A stretch of DNA of 64,000 bases from JAGPCH01 sp039810605 (GCA_039810605.1 JBDHXH010000004.1:15640-79639), one strand, 5' to 3'. Counted from the stretch's first letter, positions 1 through 9,576 are shown. Numbers and translations are program-made. Notes: a model not told the origin generated them from the letters alone.

Positions 1-843
1 CAGACTTTCGGCGAGTATCCATTCATTGATGAAAAATACGGAATGGCAATGTTCGGCTGGATCAGCGGAGCAATGGAACATCAAACAATAAGCAGCATGG
101 GTTATACTCTGGTAACGGGCAATGGGAAGTATGAAGAAGTTGTGGTTCATGAACTCGTTCACCAATGGTTTGGAGATGCTGTCTCTCCTGCATCGTGGAA
201 GGACATCTGGCTCAATGAAGGATTTGCAACTTATGGAGAAGCTTTGTGGGAAGAAAAAACCGGCGGAAGAAATGCTTATTTAAAATATATGAGCAGACTT
301 GATTACGGATTTTTTGGCGGAACAGTTTATAACCCCGAAGGTTTTATTTTCGGACCAACCGTATATAACAAAGGAGCATGGGCGCTGCACATGCTAAGGG
401 GCGTTGTGGGTGATTCAGTTTTTTTCAATATACTCCGCACTTATTATGAACAATTCAAATATTCTAACGCAGATACGCGCGACTTTGAAAATGTCTGTGA
501 AAAAGTTTCGGGAACTGACTTGAAATATTTTTTCGATCAATGGATTTTTGAAGGCGAGGGACGTCCGCATTATGTGTATTCGTGGACTTCCGATGAATTC
601 GGGAATCAGGGAGGCACGGTTTCATACAAACTGACTCTTAAACTTAAACAGGTACAGAATAATGAGATTTATAAAATGCCTGTAAAGATACTTGTAAAGA
701 CGGATAAAGGTGATGAGCAATTTACTGTTTTTAACGATATTAAAGATCAGCAATTCGAACAGCCGTTAAGCGGCAAGCCCATCGAAGTATTAATTGATAA
801 TGAAAACTGGATTATGAAAAAAATCGAACGGGAGGACGAATAA
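1..843 (+). CDS. M1 family zinc aminopeptidase, C-terminal part (5' end outside window)
   Basis: The frame is open from base 1, so the true start lies upstream of the window. Codons 50-54 spell HELVH and a Glu follows at codon 73, giving the HEXXH-x18-E zinc site of gluzincin M1 peptidases. These remove N-terminal residues from peptides, using the HEXXH Glu as general base. Codons 23-27 read GAMEH, where the family usually has GAMEN, the motif that holds the substrate amino terminus. A YNKGA motif around codon 123 fits the transition-state Tyr region. The C-terminal part, about 100 residues past the catalytic domain, is short and beta-rich and ends without a sorting domain. The signal peptide, if any, would be in the missing part. 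Family assignment is firm; substrate is unknown. Confidence 0.93.
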   Translation, partial: QTFGEYPFIDEKYGMAMFGWISGAMEHQTISSMGYTLVTGNGKYEEVVVHELVHQWFGDAVSPASWKDIWLNEGFATYGEALWEEKTGGRNAYLKYMSRLDYGFFGGTVYNPEGFIFGPTVYNKGAWALHMLRGVVGDSVFFNILRTYYEQFKYSNADTRDFENVCEKVSGTDLKYFFDQWIFEGEGRPHYVYSWTSDEFGNQGGTVSYKLTLKLKQVQNNEIYKMPVKILVKTDKGDEQFTVFNDIKDQQFEQPLSGKPIEVLIDNENWIMKKIEREDE

Positions 844-936
844 CATAAACTTTTCAATATCATTGTCAGACAGTACTTCATTTTAAAAAGAACTTTAACA
901 TTTCAAAGAATCATTCAAGCAGGAATTAAAATTCCC

Positions 937-3900
937 ATGAAAAAAATATCCTTATATTCGGCAATAGTTTTATCGTTAATGGTTCATGAAGCTGTTGCAT
1001 CTCAAAGGAACATCATCATTAAATTCAAAAGCAACACACCTTCTTCTATAATTGAAAATTTCAGAAATAATTCCGCAAAGTCGGGACCAAGTTCAGTCGC
1101 CGAACTAAGTCGTAACATAGGCATTAAGTCGTCGCGTGCTTTATTCGAAAAGAATAAGTCAGACTTTAACAACGAAACATTCCGAAAGATCGGACTTGAC
1201 AGAATTTTCATTGCAGGAATTGACGAATCAAAAATTCACGATGCAGTCATTCTCGGAAGTAAAAACGAATTCATAGAATATATACAGCCTAACGGTGTTC
1301 TGAAGATTGAAAACACTGCTTCGGTTCCGAATGATCAATATTACGGTTCCCAATATTATCTTAGCATGATCGGAATGCCGAATGTCTGGGACATTACAAC
1401 GGGAGATTCGACGATTGTCATTGGAGTGATTGATACAGGGATGGATTTTCTTCACCCTGATCTTCAGAAAAGTTATAAAATTAATTACGGTGAATACGGC
1501 AATGGAAAGGAATCGAACGGAATTGACGATGACAATAACGGATTCATTGACGACTGGCGCGGATGGGATTTTACGGATGAGCCTCTCACAGGCGATCCAC
1601 GCCGGGGAGATTATCTGGATCCCGATAACGACCCAACTGACGACAACAAGCAATCTCACGGAACGGCAGTCACGGGAATAATCAACGCAGCAATGAATAA
1701 CAACATTGGAATTGCATCTGTTGCGCCTTCATGTAAAGTTCTTGTAATGCGGGCATTCGACTCTGAAGGTTTCGGAGAAGAAGACGATGTTGCCAATGCA
1801 ATACTTTACGGAATTTCAAGAGGGGTCAGAATTTTCAATTGCAGTTTCGGAGATTACATATACAGCAACCTTCTTCGGGACGTAATAAGATTTGCATACA
1901 CCAAAAATGTTATGATTGTCTGCTCTGCAGGAAATGACGGAAGCGACCGTCTTCATTATCCTTCAGCTTATGATGAGGTAATCTCCGTCGGCGCATCCGA
2001 TAATACAGACAGCAAAGCAAGCTTCTCTTCTTATGGAGAGACAGTGGACATCTTCGCTCCCGGTTTTCAGAATTTAACAACTGTGAGAGTCGGAAAAGGC
2101 AGCAGCACATATAACGGAGAGTATGATAAATTGAACGGAACATCTTTTGCTGCGCCCATCGTTGCAGGAACTGCAGCGCTTCTGCTTTCCGAAAATCCGT
2201 CTCTTTCAAATGAAGAGTTGCGCGGGATACTTGTTTCGACAACATCTATGATGCCGGGTCAGACAGGCTGGGATCACATTCGATCTTCGGGAAGATTAAA
2301 TGCAGCATCGGCGATTGAAAATTTTGCTAACCCGACAGTCGCAAGAATTTTCTCACCGTTTCAGGATTTTACTTTTGACAAAGATACTATTCCGGTCTGT
2401 GTTTCTGCAGCGTCGCCTCTTTTCATTTCCTATTCAATTTCTTACGGCACCGGACAAAGGCCTTCGGCATGGATTCCGCTCTTGTCAAATCAAACTTCGC
2501 AGGTCCTCGCCGATACAGTCTTAAACTGGAATACTGCGGGACTGGCTGATACTTCATATACATTGAGGCTTGCAATCAACAGCAACTCGGGAAGAACCAT
2601 TGAACACAGAATGATAATTTTCAAAGACAAGAATCCGCCTGTCATTACGGACATTAATTTCGGCAATCTGATTGATAAGAATGCACATTCGGAATTGATC
2701 CTGTTTGCGACAAATACAAGAACTCTCGGCAAGATTTTTTACAAGAGAAGAAATGTAATTGAACCATACAGCTTCATTTTGGCAGATGTCGGAATTCCAA
2801 ATGTCGGCTTCATTTCCGAAGCACATTTCGGACTGCTCAATGACAATGATCTCGCGCCTGATTCTGAATATGAATTTTATGTTGAGGCTATTTCGCTTAA
2901 CGGAAAATCTGCGGTTGTAAATGATACTTCATTTCATTTCTATACACAGAAGCGAATTAACAATTACGGCTACAATCAGAAAAGTTATTCACTTAGCTAT
3001 TCGCAGTCTTGCAATACGATTTTTGATCTAAACGGAAACGGAAAGAAAGATATAATGCTCAACGGGATCAAGAACAATCTGCGTTTGAATTTTTACGAGT
3101 TCAACAACGGAAGCTTTAATAAATTTACTAATGATAACTGGGGTGATTTCAAAGTTGGGAGAGACATTGGCGATATTGACGGAGACGGAAAGACTGATTT
3201 GCTTTTGTCAAAAGGGAGAAACGGATTTCTGTACGAATCATCGGCGCCGGGGGAATTGCCGCTGAATCTCATCTGGAGCGATTCTGCAAATGACAACTTC
3301 TGGTCTGCACGAATTGCAGATGCGGACGGAGACGGTAAGAAAGAAATACTTGGTCTTGGTTCGTCGGGGTTGAGGATTCTGGAATCAAACGGCAACAATA
3401 ATTTTTCACAGATAGCCAATCTGAATTATTTCGGTCCGGATTCGACACCCAATTCTCAAAACGTACTTGCAGATGATTTCGATGGAGACGGAAAAACCGA
3501 AATTGCATTCATGAACCTGTATTATGAAAATGCATCATCTGTTCTTCCGAAAATTTGTTTGTCGGTTTATGAAAATACTTCGGACAATAATTTTACGCGC
3601 AGGTTCATTGATACCATTGACAGAATAACGAAAGGGGACAACATAATTGCAGGCGATTTCAATGGTGACGGGAAAAAAGATTTTGCAATCGGGGTAACAA
3701 GCAAGGACGGTGACCTTATTCAGTATTACAGTCTCATCGCTTATACTTCTACCGCCGACAATACATATACTTTACTGGACATCGTGGATATTTACAATTA
3801 CAAATCATACACGGAGACTTCGACAAAATCAGCGAACGTTGACAATGATCAGGAAGACGAAATCCTCGTTAATACAGGCACTCTTTTTTACATTTTGAAA

Positions 3901-5223
3901 TATGACAATAGTCAGTTGCGTTTCAATCCTGTCTATTACCGGAATGACATCAATACATTGAATCAGATTGTTTATGACTTCGATGCAAATGGAATCAATG
4001 AAATTGGACTTAACACCGTTAATGATACGCTGCTCTTTTTTGAAAAAGATATTGCATTCTCGGGACCTGCAACACCGCTTGGTTTTAACGGACACAGTCT
4101 GGATTCCAACGCGGTCAGCTTAAGTTTTGAAACTGTCGCCGGAGCGGAGTATTACAAAATTTACAAAGGTGATTCGGCTTCAAGTGTTTCAGTTTATGAT
4201 TCCACAAATGTAAATCAATACACAGACAGCGGCATAACTAACAGGAGAAATTATACCTATAGGATTTCTGCGGTTGATATTCAAAATCCTGTTCGTGAAA
4301 GTCAGTTGTCTTCCCCGATCAATGTTTATATTCACAATAGGTGCAGACTTTTGTCTGCAGTATATGAAGGCAGCGGATTTTTGTCTTTGAAGTTTTCGGA
4401 GAGGATTTCTTCAACAATTCCATTGCTCGGTTCATTTGTGATTGATGACACGATTGTTCCCAAAAATGCCGCGGTAAAAAATAATTTTGAATATTTTCTC
4501 ACTTTCGACGAGCCGATTCGGAACGGAAACCACATCGTAAAAACCAGAGGTCTTGTTGACTACTATCAGTCACCCATAGATTCAAATTCGGCCGCCTTTG
4601 TTGTGAACGAAATTGATTCTGCAAAATTTTTCATTTCAAAGCTTGAGCTAACCGGGAACAGGAAACTTCGTGTAACATTTAATTTGAATGTAGATGTCGT
4701 AAGCGCGGGCAATGCGGAGAACTACAAATTTGAGCCGTTTGACATCGGAGTTCAATCTGTTGAATTCAATAATAATAACGGCAGTATTGTTTATCTGAAC
4801 CTGAATGACAATGGAACGATCGGCGCAACGGGAAAGAATTACTTGCTGCGAGCAAGTAATATTTATTCACAAAATGGAATTAAGATAGTTGACGGAGCGG
4901 GGAGCAGTTTTGGCTTGATATTCAATAAAGAAAGTCTCGACGAGATGTATGTATATCCGAATCCATACAGCATCAGTTCAAATCAGGATTATGTAACACT
5001 CGCAAACATAACCCGCGAAGCCTCGATTGACATTTATAACTTGTCAGGACAATTTCTGATTAATATAAAGGAGACAAACGGGAACGGCGGAGTCGAATGG
5101 AATCTGAAAGACAAGAACGGAAACAAAGTCCCGACGGGGATTTACATTTTCAGGGCAACAGGAAAAAATTCTTCCGGGCAGGATGTAGAAGAAAAGATTG
5201 GAAAGTTCGCGGTGATAAAATAA
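937..5223 (+). CDS. Secreted subtilisin-like serine peptidase (S8) with FG-GAP/VCBS repeats and T9SS sorting domain
   Basis: A 1,428-residue exported protease. Residues 1-21 form a signal peptide. The S8 catalytic triad is clear: Asp166 in GVIDTGMD, His241 in SHGTAVTG and Ser403 in NGTSFAAP, with the oxyanion Asn in SAGNDGSD. Residues about 20-125 before the domain look like an inhibitor-type propeptide. From about 695 to 1040 there are repeated DxDGDGKxD calcium-binding motifs of FG-GAP/VCBS beta-propeller type. Fibronectin-like domains follow at about 1065-1140 and Ig-like ones to about 1340. The last 85 residues (YPNPY start, ending GKFAVIK) match the Por secretion system C-terminal sorting domain, which is cut off after export and marks cargo for surface attachment or release. 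Likely role is extracellular protein degradation. Confidence 0.95.
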   Translation: MKKISLYSAIVLSLMVHEAVASQRNIIIKFKSNTPSSIIENFRNNSAKSGPSSVAELSRNIGIKSSRALFEKNKSDFNNETFRKIGLDRIFIAGIDESKIHDAVILGSKNEFIEYIQPNGVLKIENTASVPNDQYYGSQYYLSMIGMPNVWDITTGDSTIVIGVIDTGMDFLHPDLQKSYKINYGEYGNGKESNGIDDDNNGFIDDWRGWDFTDEPLTGDPRRGDYLDPDNDPTDDNKQSHGTAVTGIINAAMNNNIGIASVAPSCKVLVMRAFDSEGFGEEDDVANAILYGISRGVRIFNCSFGDYIYSNLLRDVIRFAYTKNVMIVCSAGNDGSDRLHYPSAYDEVISVGASDNTDSKASFSSYGETVDIFAPGFQNLTTVRVGKGSSTYNGEYDKLNGTSFAAPIVAGTAALLLSENPSLSNEELRGILVSTTSMMPGQTGWDHIRSSGRLNAASAIENFANPTVARIFSPFQDFTFDKDTIPVCVSAASPLFISYSISYGTGQRPSAWIPLLSNQTSQVLADTVLNWNTAGLADTSYTLRLAINSNSGRTIEHRMIIFKDKNPPVITDINFGNLIDKNAHSELILFATNTRTLGKIFYKRRNVIEPYSFILADVGIPNVGFISEAHFGLLNDNDLAPDSEYEFYVEAISLNGKSAVVNDTSFHFYTQKRINNYGYNQKSYSLSYSQSCNTIFDLNGNGKKDIMLNGIKNNLRLNFYEFNNGSFNKFTNDNWGDFKVGRDIGDIDGDGKTDLLLSKGRNGFLYESSAPGELPLNLIWSDSANDNFWSARIADADGDGKKEILGLGSSGLRILESNGNNNFSQIANLNYFGPDSTPNSQNVLADDFDGDGKTEIAFMNLYYENASSVLPKICLSVYENTSDNNFTRRFIDTIDRITKGDNIIAGDFNGDGKKDFAIGVTSKDGDLIQYYSLIAYTSTADNTYTLLDIVDIYNYKSYTETSTKSANVDNDQEDEILVNTGTLFYILKYDNSQLRFNPVYYRNDINTLNQIVYDFDANGINEIGLNTVNDTLLFFEKDIAFSGPATPLGFNGHSLDSNAVSLSFETVAGAEYYKIYKGDSASSVSVYDSTNVNQYTDSGITNRRNYTYRISAVDIQNPVRESQLSSPINVYIHNRCRLLSAVYEGSGFLSLKFSERISSTIPLLGSFVIDDTIVPKNAAVKNNFEYFLTFDEPIRNGNHIVKTRGLVDYYQSPIDSNSAAFVVNEIDSAKFFISKLELTGNRKLRVTFNLNVDVVSAGNAENYKFEPFDIGVQSVEFNNNNGSIVYLNLNDNGTIGATGKNYLLRASNIYSQNGIKIVDGAGSSFGLIFNKESLDEMYVYPNPYSISSNQDYVTLANITREASIDIYNLSGQFLINIKETNGNGGVEWNLKDKNGNKVPTGIYIFRATGKNSSGQDVEEKIGKFAVIK

Positions 5224-5249
5224 AAACGGCATCCTGACTTTGGATGCCG
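5218..5249 (-). terminator. Intrinsic terminator of the HU gene
   Basis: Read on the minus strand, an 8-bp perfect GC-rich stem (CGGCATCC / GGATGCCG, arms 5227-5234 and 5242-5249, 7-base loop) is followed by TTTTTATTT. This is a classic Rho-independent terminator for the HU gene, 32 bases after its stop. Its U-tract overlaps the stop codon of the convergent subtilase gene; it lacks a T-tract in the plus direction. Confidence 0.85.
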
Positions 5250-5280
5250 CAATATCAATTGGAACAAAATCCCTTTGAGA

Positions 5281-5553
5281 TTATCTCACATAATCAGCTA
5301 AAGCCTTACCGACCTTGAATCTTGCAACTTTCTTTGCTGCAATCTTAAGTTCTTTTCCGGTACGCGGGTTTCTGCCAATTCTTGCTTTCCTGTTGGAACG
5401 CATGAAAGTTCCGAATCCGACTAATGAAAGTCTTCCGCCTTTTTTGAGTGTCTTTCCGACACAATCAACGAATGAAGCAAGAGCAGCTCTTGCCTGAACT
5501 TTTGTGATTTTAGCATCACTGGCTATTTTAGAAATCAGTTCTTCTTTGGTCAT
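5281..5553 (-). CDS. HU/IHF family DNA-binding protein
   Basis: A 90-residue histone-like protein, the normal length for HU. It starts MTKEELISKIA, has the hallmark GFGTF turn and the arm motif GRNPRTGKE that inserts into the DNA minor groove, and ends in a helix ALADYVR. Such proteins dimerise and bend DNA, organising the nucleoid and helping replication initiation and recombination. The ATG at 5553 is chosen because the family begins there; the frame stays open 40 codons further upstream with hydrophobic sequence that does not match HU. Monocistronic, with its own terminator and a plausible promoter. HU versus IHF subunit cannot be told from sequence alone. Confidence 0.95.
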   Translation of the reverse strand: MTKEELISKIASDAKITKVQARAALASFVDCVGKTLKKGGRLSLVGFGTFMRSNRKARIGRNPRTGKELKIAAKKVARFKVGKALADYVR

Positions 5554-5587
5554 GAATATATTTTGTTTAAGATTAATGAGTAACACA

Positions 5588-5616
5588 AAAATAACATTGA
5601 ATAACTTAAAAAGCAA
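5588..5616 (-). promoter_or_regulatory. Candidate sigma-70-type promoter of the HU gene
   Basis: On the minus strand TTGCTT (5611-5616) and TATTTT (5588-5593) are separated by 17 bases, 35 bases upstream of the HU ATG. Spacing is ideal but both boxes have mismatches and the area is AT-rich, so this is a tentative call. Confidence 0.35.
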
Positions 5617-5735
5617 CTTTCTATTGTTTGCTATCCTGCTTGCAAACATTGTGTAATCAAGGCTTCGAGGCAATGAAGCCTGAAGTCTGATGAAGATTTT
5701 TTTAATGAGTTAATCTGAATTTTTTTTCATTTAAT

Positions 5736-7067
5736 TTGCCTTCATTACGACTCAATGAAAAAAGTACACTTTACAGATTGACTGAAAAGAATTCTTCATC
5801 ACAGATTTCACTCGTTGCTGCAATTTCAATCGGCATAGGCGGAATGATTGGGGCAGGAATTTTTTCAATACTTGGAGTTGTCGCTGAAGCATCCGGGGGC
5901 GCCATGTGGATTTCCTTTTTGATAGGAGGAATCATAGCTTTATTTTCCACATACTCTTATGCAAAGCTTGGAGCTGTATTTCCTTCCACGGGTGGTGCGG
6001 TTGAATTTCTTTACAGAGGCTGGGGACCGGGCTTTATCAGCGGCGGTATGAACCTGTTCATGTGGATCGGTTACATAATTGCAATCGCGCTTTATGCAAG
6101 CGGTTTTTCGGCATACTTCATAACCTTCTTCACGGCAAGTCCTTCTCCGATTTTTTCCAAATCTGCAGCTTGCGGAATTGTAATTCTTTTTACCGCGGTC
6201 AATATGTTCGGAGCGGGATCTGTTGGTAAAGCAGAAACATTTATTGTTGCAGTGAAAGTCTGCATCTTAATTTTGTTTGCAGCTTCGGGATTATTTTTTA
6301 TTCAACCTGAAAATCTTTCAGCATCTCACTGGAATGATATCGAGCATATATTTTTCGGAGCGGGAGTTTTATTCATAGGGTACGAAGGCTTCGGTCTTGT
6401 TACAAACGCAGCGGGAAACATGAACAATCCATCGCGCACACTTCCGAAGGCGTTGTATCTTAGCGTCATCATTGTCATTATCATTTACCTTGCTGTATCG
6501 GTAACCGTTACGGGAAATTTAGCGATAAGTAAAATCTATGCCACAAAAGATTATGCGCTGGCAGAAGCGGCAAAACCTTTTTTGGGAGACATGGGATTCA
6601 AGCTAATTGCTGTCGCGGCGCTATTTTCAACTGCCTCCGCGATTAATGCAACTTTGTTCGGAGGTGCAAATGTGAGTTACATGATTTCCGCAAATGGCGA
6701 GTTACCGAAAATCTTTTCGCGAAGCGAATGGAAGGGCGCGTCGGGAGGGTTACTTATTACTTCGATACTTGTACTCATGTTCATAATTTTTTTCGACCTC
6801 TCCGGAATTGCAATGATGGGGAGCGGCGCGTTTCTCCTTATTTATGCAGCGGTAAATGCAGGTCATCTGAAAATTCTTTCTCAAACCGGCGCAAGGAAAT
6901 CAATTGTATTGATTTCACTTGTTCTTTGCATAGCGATGTTTGTCATTCTTGAAATTTACACATATCAGAATTCTCCCGAAGCTATATGGACTATGATCGC
7001 GCTTCTAATCTTTTCGTTTGCTGCGGAAAAATTTTATCTCGGCAAGAAGAGAGTCGCGAAGAAATGA
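5736..7067 (+). CDS. APC superfamily amino acid permease
   Basis: A 443-residue polytopic membrane protein with about 12 hydrophobic segments. The first helix has the glycine-rich signature GIGGMIGAGIFSILG of the amino acid-polyamine-organocation (APC) family, where the unwound helix binds the substrate's carboxylate and amino groups. The segment FFGAGVLFIGYEGFGLV matches APC helix 6. It should import an amino acid or similar solute by proton or sodium coupling; the substrate cannot be deduced. The start is a TTG at 5736; no ATG or GTG lies in frame before the first membrane helix, and a stop is 10 codons upstream. No adjacent metabolic gene hints at the substrate. Confidence 0.9.
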   Translation: MPSLRLNEKSTLYRLTEKNSSSQISLVAAISIGIGGMIGAGIFSILGVVAEASGGAMWISFLIGGIIALFSTYSYAKLGAVFPSTGGAVEFLYRGWGPGFISGGMNLFMWIGYIIAIALYASGFSAYFITFFTASPSPIFSKSAACGIVILFTAVNMFGAGSVGKAETFIVAVKVCILILFAASGLFFIQPENLSASHWNDIEHIFFGAGVLFIGYEGFGLVTNAAGNMNNPSRTLPKALYLSVIIVIIIYLAVSVTVTGNLAISKIYATKDYALAEAAKPFLGDMGFKLIAVAALFSTASAINATLFGGANVSYMISANGELPKIFSRSEWKGASGGLLITSILVLMFIIFFDLSGIAMMGSGAFLLIYAAVNAGHLKILSQTGARKSIVLISLVLCIAMFVILEIYTYQNSPEAIWTMIALLIFSFAAEKFYLGKKRVAKK

Positions 7068-7070
7068 AAC

Positions 7071-7099
7071 AGGGAGCAGGGTTTAAAACCCTGCTCCCT
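7071..7099. repeat. Long palindrome, copy 1 (14-bp arms, TTTAAAA centre)
   Basis: Perfect inverted repeat with 14-bp arms and a single A at its centre, starting 4 bases after the permease stop. A second copy with 12-bp arms lies at 7201-7225. The GC-rich lower stem could terminate transcription of the permease, but no T-tract follows. Confidence 0.8.
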
Positions 7100-7200
7100 G
7101 ATAGTGGTGTCGTTTCATCAATTACTTCTTGAAGAATGAAAACTTACATTTACTTTCTTAAGAAGACAAGTCTTACAAACAAATGGCGCACAACAAATTA

Positions 7201-7225
7201 GGAGCAGGGTTTAAAACCCTGCTCC
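7201..7225. repeat. Long palindrome, copy 2 (12-bp arms)
   Basis: Nearly identical to the palindrome 130 bp upstream (one G fewer on the left arm). It sits 19 bases beyond the stop of the minus-strand FecCD permease gene. It is followed by CTTTATT on the plus strand, a weak terminator tail. The bases after each copy also resemble each other (GAAAACTTAC near 7138 and 7238), suggesting a local duplication of about 100 bp. Confidence 0.8.
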
Positions 7226-7243
7226 CTTTATTCCATTGAAAAC

Positions 7244-8227
7244 TTACTTCTGCTTTCTAAAAATAAGCCAGATAAATACGGGAGCGCCGATGAATGACGT
7301 AACTATTCCTACGGGAATCTCTGCAGGAGCAATCACCAACCGTGCAATGGTATCGGAAATCAGTACGAAAAACGCTCCGAGCAATATGGTACAAGGCACG
7401 GAATACCTGAAGTCATTGCCGATGAGAAGTCGGGAAAGATTAGGCACAATCAATCCGACGAAACTTATGATGCCGGCTATCGAAACTGCGCTCGCTGCCA
7501 GCAAAGATGAAATGATAATCGATGCAGTCTGCATTTTTTTCAGATTCATCCCAAGCGATATTGACATTTCCTCGCCAAGATTCAAGATGTTCAGATCCTT
7601 TGAAATGAAGACAGAAGCTACAAGCCCCGCGACAACAAAAAAGATTCCCATAAAAAATTCGTTCCACCCTCGTCCCGAAAACCCGCCATTGAGCCAGTAA
7701 AGAATTTGAGTCATCGAACTCCCGGAAATCAGCAACAATAGACCATTCACTGACGAAATCAAAGCGCTAATTGCAATACCGGCCAGGATTATTTTGTTAG
7801 TGGAGATAGATGCCCCGCCTTTGAATCCGAATCCCTTCGCAAAATTGAAAATCAGAATTGTTGTTACGACCGCGAACAGAAATGAAACCGGAGTAATGAG
7901 TAAGAAAGGCAAAGACAGCGGAAGTATGAACGTCAGTATTGCGCCAAGCGCCGCGCCGGCAGAGATGCCAAGAAGACCTGGCTCTGCGAGATTGTTGCGC
8001 AGCATTGACTGTAACACTATGCCTGAACAGGAAAGCGACGATCCGACAAGCATAGAGTTAAGAACTCGGGGCAGTCTGATGTCAAAAATAATCTTGCTGC
8101 TGGTTTCATCTGACGGAAAAAAAATTTCCGAAACTGAAACCTGAACACTTCCAAGACAAAGGCAGACAACAAATGATATGAACAGCAGTATTATGAGGGA
8201 TAAAAGTATTAAAACTTTTTTAGACAA
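7244..8227 (-). CDS. FecCD/BtuC family ABC transporter permease (iron-siderophore or cobalamin type)
   Basis: A 327-residue integral membrane protein with about nine to ten hydrophobic segments. It contains the BtuC/FecCD hallmarks: DIRLPRVLNSMLVGSSL near residue 50, GLLGISAGAALGA near 85, and the cytoplasmic coupling-helix region LGMNLKKM followed by a SIAGIISFVGLIVPNL segment. Such permeases dimerise with an ATPase to import siderophore-iron, heme or vitamin B12 from a periplasmic binding protein. Neither the ATPase nor the binding protein is next to it, so the partners must be encoded elsewhere. The start is a TTG at 8227 with no visible ribosome-binding site. Substrate is undetermined. 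Confidence 0.92.
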   Translation of the reverse strand: MSKKVLILLSLIILLFISFVVCLCLGSVQVSVSEIFFPSDETSSKIIFDIRLPRVLNSMLVGSSLSCSGIVLQSMLRNNLAEPGLLGISAGAALGAILTFILPLSLPFLLITPVSFLFAVVTTILIFNFAKGFGFKGGASISTNKIILAGIAISALISSVNGLLLLISGSSMTQILYWLNGGFSGRGWNEFFMGIFFVVAGLVASVFISKDLNILNLGEEMSISLGMNLKKMQTASIIISSLLAASAVSIAGIISFVGLIVPNLSRLLIGNDFRYSVPCTILLGAFFVLISDTIARLVIAPAEIPVGIVTSFIGAPVFIWLIFRKQK

Positions 8228-8287
8228 GAATTAATTAATTTAAAAATGCATTTATATACAATATATTAAAACGTAAGTCTTTGCTTA

Positions 8288-9496
8288 ATGAATAAATTCG
8301 GTTCACTAAATATTAAGATTGCGCTCATTGCAAGCGGAGTCTTGATTGCTCTAGTTGTCCTTTATTACACACAGTTACTTGCTCAAAAAATTCAGAATCG
8401 CGAAAGGGACATTGCAGGTCTTTATGCAAAATCAATGGAATATCTTGCCAACGATGAAAACTCTTCCGGCGAATACACCTTTATATTCGATCAGATAATA
8501 CCGCAAATTGACTTTCCAATAATAGCTACAGATCGCGACCAGAAGGAAGTCATACTGACGAGGAACGTTGATTATGACACAACGCTCTCGCCGCAGGAAA
8601 AAAAACAAATCCTCCTTGAGAGAGCCGGGGAAATGGACAAGATAAATGATCCTATTGTGGTTTCTTACAAAGATTCCGTCATTCTGAATTACGTTCATTA
8701 TGGACAATCACGTCTGGTAACCGAACTGAAACTCCTTCCTGTTTTTGAATTTTTGATTGCCGGAATTTTTGTTTTTCTCGGCTATATAGGATTTTCCTAT
8801 ATTAAGAAAAATGAACAGAGCAATATCTGGGTCGGACTCTCGAGAGAAACAGCTCATCAGCTCGGCACCCCGCTGTCATCATTGCTGGGATGGGTTGAAA
8901 TGCTGAAAAACATTGAGCCGCAGTCTCCTGAACTCAACGAGATTACAAATGAAATCGGAAACGATATTGAAAAACTTAATAAGATCGCGGGAAGATTTTC
9001 AAAAATTGGGTCACAACCAAAATTGGATAAGGAAAATATTCCCGGAGTAATCAGAAAAGTTTCTGATTATTTTGAAAAACGGATCCCATCTCTCGTTGGT
9101 TCCGACGGAAGGATAATCAAGAAAGTAACAGTTGACATTAAAAGCAGCGGCTCAACCGATGCGAATATTAACAAAGATCTCTTCGAATGGGTAATCGAAA
9201 ATCTTATGAAGAATGCCCTTGATGCAATGGAAAAAACTCAAGGAAAGATTGTGTTCAATATTTCAAACTCAAACGGCGAGGTGTTGATTGATGTCATTGA
9301 TAACGGAAAAGGAATTGAACCTAAATTCAAGAAAGACGTTTTCCGTCCCGGTTATTCAACAAAGACAAGGGGATGGGGTCTCGGATTGAGTCTTTCAAAG
9401 CGAATTATCGAAGATTATCATAAAGGGAAACTGATGCTTGTCGAATCAAACACCGGCAAAGGAACAACCTTCAGAATCAAACTTCACAAAAACTAA
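8288..9496 (+). CDS. Membrane sensor histidine kinase
   Basis: A 402-residue two-component sensor kinase. Two membrane helices (about residues 11-32 and 150-172) enclose a periplasmic sensor region of about 115 residues with no recognised fold. The H-box is SRETAHQLGTPLSS with phospho-acceptor His190, a QLGTPLS variant of the usual ELRTPLS that is common in Bacteroidota kinases. Then come the ATPase motifs: N-box NLMKNALDAM, G1 DNGKGIEP, F-box FRPGYSTK and G2 GWGLGLSLSK. It should autophosphorylate and pass phosphate to a response regulator, but no regulator gene is adjacent, so it is an orphan kinase. There is no HAMP domain between helix 2 and the dimerisation domain. Signal unknown. Confidence 0.92.
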   Translation: MNKFGSLNIKIALIASGVLIALVVLYYTQLLAQKIQNRERDIAGLYAKSMEYLANDENSSGEYTFIFDQIIPQIDFPIIATDRDQKEVILTRNVDYDTTLSPQEKKQILLERAGEMDKINDPIVVSYKDSVILNYVHYGQSRLVTELKLLPVFEFLIAGIFVFLGYIGFSYIKKNEQSNIWVGLSRETAHQLGTPLSSLLGWVEMLKNIEPQSPELNEITNEIGNDIEKLNKIAGRFSKIGSQPKLDKENIPGVIRKVSDYFEKRIPSLVGSDGRIIKKVTVDIKSSGSTDANINKDLFEWVIENLMKNALDAMEKTQGKIVFNISNSNGEVLIDVIDNGKGIEPKFKKDVFRPGYSTKTRGWGLGLSLSKRIIEDYHKGKLMLVESNTGKGTTFRIKLHKN

Positions 9497-9576
9497 TTTC
9501 GATTTGCATGCGTTAGCTATGAATCATCGAATAAATGTTTCAGCATTACAAAAATAATCAACCGTCTATCCCGTAA

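Noticed and set aside
1002..1659. Long reverse-strand ORFs within the subtilase gene
   Set aside because: They lie antisense to a domain-rich gene, have no homology-like motifs and share its codon periodicity; treated as shadows.
5554..5673. N-terminal extension of HU by 40 residues
   Set aside because: The extra residues are hydrophobic and not found in HU proteins; the ATG at 5553 fits the family length.
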